This document shows positions 1 to 5,006 of a stretch of DNA of 6,771 bases, piece after piece. The first letter of the stretch is position 1, and every line of letters starts with the position of its first letter. The position numbers and the translations under genes were made by a program. The notes under the pieces were generated by a model. It had not been told where the DNA came from. It was given only the letters and a program-made list of their open reading frames with translations, and ran no database searches. The DNA lies in assembly GCA_017537495.1 (NCBI GenBank), contig JAFYKS010000288.1, forward strand, positions 1-6,771, in the 5' to 3' direction. Source of the DNA: Bacillota bacterium. GTDB lineage: Bacteria; Bacillota; Clostridia; Peptostreptococcales; Anaerovoracaceae.

Positions 1-836
1 TCCTGCTGGCCAACCATTGCCATCTTTACAGGGCACTTCTTAACTACAACTTCTGCTACCGCACTGCCCAGACCGCCAATTACGGAGTGTTCTTCTGCAG
101 TTACGATGGCACCGGTTTCCTGAGCAGCCTTTACGATGATTTCTTCATCTAAAGGCTTGATGGTGTGCATGTCGATCACGCGTACATCGATGCCTTCTGC
201 AGCCAGTTCTTCTGCTGCAATCAGAGCTTCGTTTACCATGATACCGGTTGCGATTACGGTAATATCCTTACCTGCGCGAACCTGGTTGCCCTTGCCCAGT
301 ACGATTTCATCGTCTTCACCGTAGCATACAGGAACTGCTGCACGGCCCAGACGAACGTATGCAGGACCTTCAAAATCCACAACCTGCTTCATCAGCTTTC
401 TTGCAGAAACGCCGTCAGAAGGGTTTACTACGGTCATGCCAGGGATGGTTCTCATGAGAGCCAGGTCTTCGAAAGTCTGGTGAGACGCACCGTCTTCACC
501 AACAGTGATGCCTGCATGAGTTGCACAAACCTTTACGTTAGCATGGGTGTAGCCGATGGAGTTACGGATGATTTCGAATGCACGTCCTGCTGCAAACATT
601 GCGAAGGTGGAAGCGCATACAACCTTACCGGACAGAGCCAGACCGGTTGCTGCACCGTACAGGTTCTGTTCTGCGATACCCATGTTAAAGAATCTTTCAG
701 GATATGCCTTGCTGAATTCGGCAGTCATGGTGGACTTGGAAAGGTCAGCGTCCATAACAACCAGGTTTGGATTTTCCGCACCGATTTCTACCAGGACCTT
801 ACCATAGGCCTGTCTTGTTGCCATTTTTTCTGCCAT
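1..836 (-). CDS. tktB: Transketolase, C-terminal subunit (3' end cut by window edge)
   Basis: Second half of a split transketolase. With the N-terminal subunit it moves two-carbon ketol units between sugar phosphates in the cytoplasmic non-oxidative pentose phosphate pathway. I read 278 codons without a stop; homologues are roughly 310 aa, so about 30 residues lie off the left edge. Residues 1-165 form the pyrimidine-binding domain. NMGIAEQN at 51-58 carries the Glu (E56) that activates thiamine diphosphate, and GEDGASHQ at 113-120 is typical. The transketolase C-terminal domain begins near 185 (DITVIATGIMVNEAL). The start is ATG at 836, which overlaps the previous gene's stop as TAATG and lies 9 bases after GGAGG (846-850). 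An in-frame ATG at 842 lies only 3 bases from that site and is less likely. The overlap implies translational coupling and a 1:1 subunit ratio. A DXS-like enzyme is less likely because the subunit is split and the upstream partner is transketolase-like. Confidence 0.95.
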   Translation of the reverse strand, partial: MAEKMATRQAYGKVLVEIGAENPNLVVMDADLSKSTMTAEFSKAYPERFFNMGIAEQNLYGAATGLALSGKVVCASTFAMFAAGRAFEIIRNSIGYTHANVKVCATHAGITVGEDGASHQTFEDLALMRTIPGMTVVNPSDGVSARKLMKQVVDFEGPAYVRLGRAAVPVCYGEDDEIVLGKGNQVRAGKDITVIATGIMVNEALIAAEELAAEGIDVRVIDMHTIKPLDEEIIVKAAQETGAIVTAEEHSVIGGLGSAVAEVVVKKCPVKMAMVGQQ

Positions 837-1654
837 TACCATTCACCTCCCAGTTCTCCTACTGCCTGCTGTGCTTCATCTGCACTTGGAGCCTTGCCGT
901 GCCAGCCTGCCTGGTCTTCCATGAAGGAAACGCCCTGGCCCTTGTGAGTCTTGGCAATAATAGCAGTTGGCTTGCCCTTGCATGCACGTGCTGCGTCAAA
1001 TGCAGCAAAGATTTCTTCAAAATTGTGACCATCAATTACGATTACGTTGAAGCCGAATGCTTCAAACTTTTCGTCGATTGGCTTAACGGTGATAACGTCA
1101 TCGTTGTTGCCGTCAATCTGCAGACCGTTCCAGTCTACGATAGCAACCAGATTGTCCAGCTTGTAGTGGCCGGCTGCCATAGCAGCTTCCCAGATCAGAC
1201 CTTCCTGCAGTTCGCCGTCACCCAGCAGGGTGTAAACTCTTCCAGGATTTCCGTCCATCTTGTTTGCCAGAGCCATGCCCACACACACGGAAAAGCCCTG
1301 ACCCAGGGAACCTGTGGACATTTCAATTCCAGGCACCTTGTCACGGTTTGGATGACCCTACAGCTTGCTGCCCATCTTACGCAGAGTCAGCAGGTCTTCC
1401 ACAGGGAAGTAGCCTCTTTCTGCCAGAGCTGCGTACTGTACAGGAGCCGCATGACCCTTGGACAGAACGAACTTGTCACGGCCTTCCATCTTAGGATTCG
1501 CCGGATCGATATTCATTTCCTTAAAGTACAGAGCTGTTACGATATCAGCTGCACTTAAAGATCCGCCCGGATGGCCGGAGCCTGCGCTATGTACTGCCTT
1601 TACGATGCCAACTCTGACACGTGATGCAATCTCTTGGTACTGTTTCGTTTCCAT
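836..1654 (-). pseudogene. tktA: Transketolase, N-terminal subunit, interrupted by one in-frame amber codon
   Basis: Diphosphate-binding half of the split transketolase, 272 codons, a normal length for this subunit. Seen in order: SGHPGG with H28, SKGHAA with H68, GHP with H101, TGSLGQG at 114-120, and the ThDP/metal motif from GDGE (145-148) to N176. KTHKGQG (235-241) and WHGKAP (250-255) follow. Codon 99 (1358-1360) is TAG. The reading frame continues unchanged on both sides, and homologues read SKLQGHP here, so one C-to-T change (CAG to TAG) explains it. As written the product stops at 98 aa, before H101 and the ThDP motif, and would be inactive. The start is ATG at 1654, 5 bases after GGAGG (1660-1664); a TTG at 1666 would overlap that site. 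It is the first gene of the pair and overlaps the C-terminal subunit gene. Sequencing error, real mutation or amber read-through cannot be told apart here. Confidence 0.9.
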
Positions 1655-1687
1655 TTCATCCTCCAATATAGATATGATCTGTGTTGA

Positions 1688-1693
1688 TTATAT
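1688..1693 (-). promoter_or_regulatory. Possible -10 box for the transketolase pair
   Basis: A perfect TATAAT on the minus strand, 33 bases before the tktA start. No good -35 lies 16-19 bases upstream, because that stretch is the arm of the 1701-1730 hairpin. It supports separate transcription of the transketolase genes from the ndoA operon only weakly. Confidence 0.25.
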
Positions 1694-1700
1694 AATTTTC

Positions 1701-1730
1701 GGGAAGGAAGCCTTACGGCCTCCTTTCCGG
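1701..1730 (-). other. Stable hairpin with GUAA tetraloop between ndoA and tktA
   Basis: Arms at 1701-1713 and 1718-1730 form 13 positions with one mismatch and one G-U pair, closing a four-base loop. On the minus-strand RNA the loop reads GUAA, a GNRA-class tetraloop. It begins four bases after the ndoA stop codon. Neither side is followed by a T run (the minus strand continues CGAAAATTATA), so it is not a classic intrinsic terminator. It may be a weak terminator, a 3'-end protecting structure or a processing site separating the toxin operon from the transketolase genes. Confidence 0.5.
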
Positions 1731-1733
1731 TAA

Positions 1734-2096
1734 TTAACGGTTCTCCGGCAGATTTACGATTCCCAGGCTGACTCCCAGTGCTTCATCTACCACCGGAATC
1801 TGCCATTCATTGAGCGCGCCGATCCGCTCCTTTAATCTCTGTTTGTCGATGGTTCTCAGCTGCTCCAGCAGAACCACGGAATTTTTGCTGAGACCGCCCT
1901 GCGTAGCTGCAAGCTCTACATGCGTCGGAAGCTTCGCCTTCGAAGTCTGTGACGTTACGGCTGCCACGATAATCGTCGGGCTGTATTTGTTTCCAACATC
2001 ATTCTGCACCACAAGTACAGGTCTTACTCCCCCTTGTTCGGAACCTACTACAGGACTCAGGTCCGCAAAAAACAGGTCTCCCTTTTTCACGATCAA
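1734..2096 (-). CDS. ndoA: mRNA interferase EndoA/MazF-type toxin (PemK family), no antitoxin gene adjacent
   Basis: Sequence-specific endoribonuclease of the MazF/PemK family, 120 aa. The start region MIVKKGDLFFADLSPVVGSE, then GGVRPVLV and KAKLPTHVE (53-61) and LLEQLRTIDKQRL (76-88), follow Bacillus EndoA almost residue for residue. R25 and T48, the catalytic pair reported for the Bacillus enzyme, are both present, so activity is expected. I chose TTG at 2096: it gives the family's exact N-terminus and lies 8 bases after AAGGGAG (2105-2111). The GTG at 2105 overlaps that site and adds MLD. The gene follows nnrD by 24 bases and is probably cotranscribed with it and mgtE. In many Firmicutes a ribbon-helix-helix antitoxin gene (EndoAI) lies just upstream; here there is no room for one. 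Stop codon is TAA. Confidence 0.93.
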   Translation of the reverse strand: MIVKKGDLFFADLSPVVGSEQGGVRPVLVVQNDVGNKYSPTIIVAAVTSQTSKAKLPTHVELAATQGGLSKNSVVLLEQLRTIDKQRLKERIGALNEWQIPVVDEALGVSLGIVNLPENR

Positions 2097-2104
2097 GTCC
2101 AACA

Positions 2105-2111
2105 CTCCCTT
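2105..2111 (-). promoter_or_regulatory. Ribosome binding site that decides the ndoA start
   Basis: AAGGGAG on the minus strand. It lies 8 bases before TTG 2096, but overlaps the alternative GTG at 2105 and is 2 bases from TTG 2102. Spacing and family alignment both favour the TTG at 2096. A TTG start would keep toxin translation low. Confidence 0.65.
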
Positions 2112-2120
2112 AATAATCTC

Positions 2121-3041
2121 TTATCCTTCCAGAATTTTTTTCAAAGCAAGAGGTGTCTTCCCGGCGATGTCCCCGGCTGTGAGTCCATACTCACCCAGTT
2201 CCTCCGCCGCCAGGTCCCCCGCCAGTCCATGAACAAATACGCCGCAGCAGGCCGCCTCATGGGCTGTCAGCTTACGGTCCGTACCATCGTCCTGCGGCTG
2301 GTTCTGTCCCCAGAGTCCTATGATAATGCCTGTCAGCACATCACCGGAACCGCCGGTAGCCATTCCAGGGTTTCCTGTGGTATTAGTATATGTTTTTTCT
2401 CCCTCCGTGGCTACAAGGCTCCCCATGCCTTTCAGCACCACAGCGGCTCCGGTCAGCTTCACCAGGGCCTGCGCCATGGCTTCACGTTCTGCCGCGCTCC
2501 GGGCAAAATATTTTGCTCCGTCTTCGCCGCCTTCCCGTGTATCTGCTGCCTCCAGCAGGCGCTGTGCTTCTCCGATGTGAGGGGTAATAATGGTCTCACC
2601 TTTTCGGATACGCAGAAGTGCCAGAAGCTGGTTCTCCGGATTTGCTATGATATTCAGGGCGTCGGCGTCCAGCACCAGCGGCCCGTGATAAAATTCCAGA
2701 ATCGTTCTTACTGCTCCGACGCTTTCCCTGTCAGTGCCAAGGCCGGGACCTACAGCCACGGCGTCGTAACGTGACAGGTCCTCGGGCAGAAAGCTCCGTG
2801 TGCGGCAGGTTGCTTCCGGAACGGCAACCTGTGCTACAGGAAATAACTCCCTTGGAACTGCCAGCTGCACCAGTCCTGCACCGCTTCGAAGCGCTGCCCT
2901 GCAGGTAAGAACCGCTGCACCCATCATTCCTTCGGAACCGGCAACCAGCAGAATCCGTCCGCAGTCGCCCTTATGTATTTCCCTTTTTCGCTTTCTGATC
3001 ATAGTTTGGACCAGATTCTGCGTAATCATACATGTATTCAT
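2121..3041 (-). CDS. nnrD: ADP/ATP-dependent NAD(P)H-hydrate dehydratase (stand-alone YjeF C-terminal domain)
   Basis: Repairs NADHX and NADPHX, damaged hydrated cofactors, back to NADH and NADPH in a nucleotide-dependent dehydration in the cytoplasm. The ribokinase-like fold shows its usual blocks in order: HKGDCGRILLVAGS (23-36), AVGPGLG (96-102), VLDADALN (123-130), ITPHIGEAQRL (152-162), VLKG (202-205), then NTTGNPGMATGGSGDVLTG (220-238) with the expected catalytic Asp D234. At 306 aa it is a single domain. The NnrE epimerase half, often fused in front, is absent and not elsewhere in the window. Residues 165-187 are a charged insert of unclear role. The start is uncertain: ATG at 3041, 15 bases after the mgtE stop, has no visible Shine-Dalgarno, and neither do in-frame ATGs at 3029 and 3002. 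Translation may depend on coupling to mgtE. Stop is TAA. Confidence 0.92.
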   Translation of the reverse strand: MNTCMITQNLVQTMIRKRKREIHKGDCGRILLVAGSEGMMGAAVLTCRAALRSGAGLVQLAVPRELFPVAQVAVPEATCRTRSFLPEDLSRYDAVAVGPGLGTDRESVGAVRTILEFYHGPLVLDADALNIIANPENQLLALLRIRKGETIITPHIGEAQRLLEAADTREGGEDGAKYFARSAAEREAMAQALVKLTGAAVVLKGMGSLVATEGEKTYTNTTGNPGMATGGSGDVLTGIIIGLWGQNQPQDDGTDRKLTAHEAACCGVFVHGLAGDLAAEELGEYGLTAGDIAGKTPLALKKILEG

Positions 3042-3056
3042 ATCAAAATTTTATTT

Positions 3057-4466
3057 CTATATTCCCAGAATCACCATGGCGATGCACAGGTATACCAGCA
3101 TGGACGCCAGGTCAACTAAAGATGCAATAATAGGGTTGGCCATGAGGGCAGGGTCAAGTCCCAGCTTCTCTGCAGCCAGCGGCACCATGCCGCCCAGCAT
3201 TTTGGCGAACATGATAACCAGAATCAGAGACAGGCACACGGTAAGCGCTACAAGCGGCGACTGCTGATCGATAATCAGAATCTTCAGGAAGTTTACGGTA
3301 CTCAGAACCGCGCCTACACAAAGGCTGATCCGCAGTTCCTTCCAGAGAATCTTTCCTGCGTCTTCCAGACAAGGCTCAATCTCGCCCAGAGAAAGGCCTC
3401 GAATCATCAGAGTAGATGCCTGTGCACCCGTATTACCGCCGGTACCCATCAGCAGCGGAATATAGGAAACCAGTACGATAACGGTAGACAGCTGCTCTTC
3501 AAAAGCATTGAGAACCGCACCGGTTACCATGGCGGAAAACATCATGAACAGCAGCCAAGGCAGACGGTTTCTGGCGTGTTTCCACACACTCTTGTCCAGA
3601 TAGTCTTCGTCAGACTGTTCCATATCGATAATACCGGCCATTCGTTCGATGTCCTCAGTATTTTCTTCTTCGATAACGTCCAGGATGTCGTCGACGGTAA
3701 TAATACCCACCAGACGGCCTTCCTTGTCCACTACCGGCATAGCGATAAAGCCATATTTCTTAAATGCTTCAGAAACTTCTTCCTGGTCGTCATCAACCTG
3801 CACGCAGACAAAATCGGTATGCATCAGGTTCATGATACGTTCTTCGTCCGGTGCAATAACCAGGGTTCTCAGGGAGACAATCCCAACCAGTTTATAGGCA
3901 CCGTCCTTTACGTAACAGGTATAGATAGTTTCTGTGTCCATCCCTACTTCCTTGATATGGGCCATGGCTTCTTTCACGGTCCATTCTTTCTGAAGACTGA
4001 TGAAGTCCGGAGTCATGATGCTGCCGGCGCAGTCGTCAGGGTAATTCAGGAATGTATTAATCAGTTTACGTTCTGTTTTCGGTGTATTTTCCAGAATCCG
4101 GTTTACCAGAGTTGCCGGCAGTTCTTCCAGAATGTCGATCTTATCGTCGAAGTCCATTTCGCCGATGATGTAGTTCAGTTCCGCATCAGTAATACGTTCT
4201 ACAATCTTCAGCTGGTCATCAGACGGCAGATAAGCAAATACGTCTACCATGACGGACTTCGGCAGCAGACGGTAAACAACGATGGCTCTGGTCAGCAGAT
4301 CATCATATGCCAGAAATTCTTCGAACATTTCTGCGATATCTGCTTCATTGTACTTCAGGAATTCGTCCTTAATCTTGAAGTACATTTTTTCTTCAAACCA
4401 CTGATAAATCTTCCCCATGGATTCTTCGAAAGCTTCATCACGGTTTAACAGTAAATTCTTGTCCAT
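3057..4466 (-). CDS. mgtE: Magnesium channel/transporter MgtE
   Basis: Homodimeric Mg2+ channel of the cytoplasmic membrane, gated by its own cytosolic Mg2+-sensing domains. The 469 aa show the whole plan: an acidic helical MgtE N domain (about 20-135), two CBS domains (about 150-205 and 212-268; MPVVDKEGRLVGIITVDDIL at 243-262), a linking plug helix (about 270-298), then five membrane segments from about 303 to the end. P337-LLMGTGGNTGAQAS (337-351) is the family's GGNxGxQ stretch, and MANPIIASLVD ends at D452, matching the pore Asp that binds Mg2+ in Thermus MgtE. The ATG start is 8 bases after AAGGAGG (4475-4481). The stop is TAG followed by AAA and then TAA in frame, the only normal TAG stop in the window. 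It heads the probable operon mgtE-nnrD-ndoA. Co2+ could also pass, as in the family generally. Confidence 0.96.
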   Translation of the reverse strand: MDKNLLLNRDEAFEESMGKIYQWFEEKMYFKIKDEFLKYNEADIAEMFEEFLAYDDLLTRAIVVYRLLPKSVMVDVFAYLPSDDQLKIVERITDAELNYIIGEMDFDDKIDILEELPATLVNRILENTPKTERKLINTFLNYPDDCAGSIMTPDFISLQKEWTVKEAMAHIKEVGMDTETIYTCYVKDGAYKLVGIVSLRTLVIAPDEERIMNLMHTDFVCVQVDDDQEEVSEAFKKYGFIAMPVVDKEGRLVGIITVDDILDVIEEENTEDIERMAGIIDMEQSDEDYLDKSVWKHARNRLPWLLFMMFSAMVTGAVLNAFEEQLSTVIVLVSYIPLLMGTGGNTGAQASTLMIRGLSLGEIEPCLEDAGKILWKELRISLCVGAVLSTVNFLKILIIDQQSPLVALTVCLSLILVIMFAKMLGGMVPLAAEKLGLDPALMANPIIASLVDLASMLVYLCIAMVILGI

Positions 4467-4484
4467 TGGACATTCCTCCTTCCG

Positions 4485-4522
4485 CAGCCCATCCTTTTAC
4501 TCCACGAAAAGGCATCCTGCTG
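4485..4522 (-). other. Hairpin just upstream of the mgtE ribosome site
   Basis: CCTTTT (4493-4498 on the plus strand) pairs with AAAAGG (4507-4512) around an 8-base loop. Beyond a small internal loop, CAGC (4485-4488) pairs with GCTG (4519-4522). In the mgtE leader RNA it ends three bases before AAGGAGG (4475-4481), close enough to affect ribosome access if it rearranges. Stability was judged by eye only. Confidence 0.3.
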
Positions 4523-4529
4523 AAAAGAG

Positions 4530-4634
4530 TCAGCTGTATACTTTCAATTCCGGAGCAAAATCGGACTTTATATTATTTTTTTTGAATTTTCGGTCTGAAT
4601 TATTCATTTTTTTCCCGACCGGTATACTGTCCAT
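4530..4634 (-). CDS. Possible 34-aa leader peptide upstream of mgtE
   Basis: A small ORF inside the inferred mgtE leader: ATG at 4634, TGA at 4530-4532. A strong ribosome site GAAAGGAG (4641-4648) lies 6 bases before the ATG, better than that of nnrD. The 34-residue product starts MDSIPVGKKMNNSDRKFKKN and is basic in the middle (7 of residues 8-23 are Lys or Arg), with no membrane segment or domain I recognise. It ends 63 bases before mgtE, with the 4485-4522 hairpin in between. It could be a regulatory leader peptide, as mgtL is for Salmonella mgtA, though I see no sequence likeness to mgtL. The AT-rich codons could equally be chance. Confidence 0.35.
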   Translation of the reverse strand: MDSIPVGKKMNNSDRKFKKNNIKSDFAPELKVYS

Positions 4635-4637
4635 AAT

Positions 4638-4679
4638 TTACTCCTTTCCCTGTTCTTTGCATTGGTCCTGCGGTGTCAT
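4638..4679 (-). CDS. Possible 13-aa upstream small ORF in the mgtE leader
   Basis: ATG at 4679, product MTPQDQCKEQGKE, stop TAA at 4638-4640. Its last codons contain the ribosome site of the 34-aa ORF, whose ATG starts three bases after this stop, so ribosomes finishing here could restart there. No good ribosome site of its own is visible. An ORF this short is easily chance. Confidence 0.15.
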   Translation of the reverse strand: MTPQDQCKEQGKE

Positions 4680-4682
4680 GTC

Positions 4683-4709
4683 ATAATGCACCACTTTAAT
4701 TTGCATTAT
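4683..4709. repeat. 27-base dyad at the inferred mgtE transcription start
   Basis: ATAATGCA (4683-4690) and TGCATTAT (4702-4709) are perfect 8-base inverted repeats with an 11-base spacer. The right half lies just after the mgtE -10 box, where transcription should begin (about 4708). It could be a repressor operator, or a hairpin at the very 5' end of the mgtE mRNA that slows decay. Confidence 0.45.
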
Positions 4710-4714
4710 ATTTT

Positions 4715-4744
4715 ATTATACCCCTGCAAAGCGGGTTATTGCAA
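4715..4744 (-). promoter_or_regulatory. Sigma-A type promoter for mgtE
   Basis: On the minus strand: -35 TTGCAA (4739-4744), 18-base spacer, perfect -10 TATAAT (4715-4720). A second TATAAT (4705-4710) lies 10 bases downstream without a matching -35. Start near 4708 would give a leader of about 240 bases before mgtE, long enough for regulation within the RNA. Confidence 0.6.
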
Positions 4745-4780
4745 GTGTTTTCCACCGGTATCAATCAGATATCGTTTCCG

Positions 4781-4862
4781 ATCCTGAAACTAGTCTTCCG
4801 ACCGCCTCGCAGAAAAGATTTTCAAGACCGTCAAAACCGTTGAAAAGACACAGTTTCAGGAT
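4781..4862. repeat. 82-base nested inverted repeat between the two divergent promoters
   Basis: ATCCTGAAAC (4781-4790) is matched exactly by its reverse complement GTTTCAGGAT (4853-4862). Inside, GTCTT (4793-4797) faces AAGAC (4845-4849), and TTCAA (4821-4825) faces TTGAA (4840-4844). Together they give a three-level stem with a 14-base apical loop and an asymmetric internal loop. It lies outside both inferred transcripts, and no T run follows either side. It may be a small RNA, part of a longer leader from an unseen promoter, or paired sites for a looping regulator. Confidence 0.4.
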
Positions 4863-4906
4863 GTTTTGTACCATAAAAAATACACAGGAATATTGTATAC
4901 ACGGTG

Positions 4907-4935
4907 TTGACAACAGACTTTCCAAGTGTTACATT
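4907..4935 (+). promoter_or_regulatory. Sigma-A type promoter for gdhA
   Basis: Consensus -35 TTGACA (4907-4912), 17-base spacer, -10 TACATT (4930-4935, four of six matches). Start near 4942 gives a leader of about 65 bases. The -35 lies inside an 11-base dyad, TGTTG-A-CAACA (4905-4915), and AAGTGT is repeated directly at 4924-4929 and 4938-4943 around the -10. Both are possible regulator contacts. Confidence 0.65.
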
Positions 4936-4951
4936 TGAAGTGTGAAAAACC

Positions 4952-4967
4952 AGCCAGACGACTGGCT
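4952..4967 (+). other. Hairpin near the 5' end of the gdhA mRNA
   Basis: AGCCAG (4952-4957) pairs perfectly with CTGGCT (4962-4967) around the loop ACGA. It lies about 10 bases after the inferred transcription start and 26 bases before the ribosome site, so it should not block initiation. A 5' hairpin of this kind can protect an mRNA from 5' decay, which fits a highly expressed gene. Confidence 0.45.
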
Positions 4968-5006
4968 TGAAGCTAAAATTTGTTTAACAGAAAAGGAGAA
5001 TGGGAA

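Larger units (their letters stand above)
4467..5006. other. Divergent intergenic control region mgtE/gdhA (540 bases)
   Basis: No conserved long gene in this AT-rich stretch. It holds the leftward mgtE promoter with a long leader, the rightward gdhA promoter with a short leader, a dyad near each inferred transcription start, one or two small leader ORFs and a nested inverted repeat. Each is listed separately. I looked for the M-box (ykoK leader) core expected before some mgtE genes and did not recognise it. Confidence 0.7.

Noticed and set aside
165..947. Plus-strand open frames across the transketolase genes (also 767-1558)
   Set aside because: They are shadows of well-supported minus-strand genes, with Cys-rich low-sense translations and no ribosome sites.
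836..1336. The part of tktA after the amber codon as a separate gene starting at GTG 1336 or ATG 1321
   Set aside because: No proper ribosome site precedes either start, and splitting the ThDP-binding domain here would separate its conserved histidines. An interrupted single gene is simpler.
1358..1360. Genome-wide TAG-to-Gln code change as the default reading
   Set aside because: Only one internal TAG is seen in about 2,000 codons, and Gln is otherwise CAG or CAA throughout, so I treat it as a low-probability explanation.
2034..2774. Plus-strand open frame across ndoA and nnrD
   Set aside because: Overlaps two clearly conserved genes on the other strand and has no recognisable motif.
3576..4448. 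A 290-codon open frame antisense to mgtE
   Set aside because: Also in codon register with mgtE and explained by the same avoidance of TTA, CTA and TCA. The product is rich in Phe, Cys and His with no domain.
4467..4714. M-box (ykoK) Mg2+ riboswitch in the mgtE leader
   Set aside because: I could not find its conserved core segments by eye. A covariance-model search would settle it.
4781..4862. The long inverted repeat as a transcription terminator or IS end
   Set aside because: The 62-base separation, absence of a T run on both strands, and lack of transposase or target duplication fit neither.
4536..4900. Three GTATAC palindromes (4536, 4622, 4895) as a shared operator
   Set aside because: Hexamers in AT-rich DNA with irregular spacing and no common flanking bases; too weak to call.
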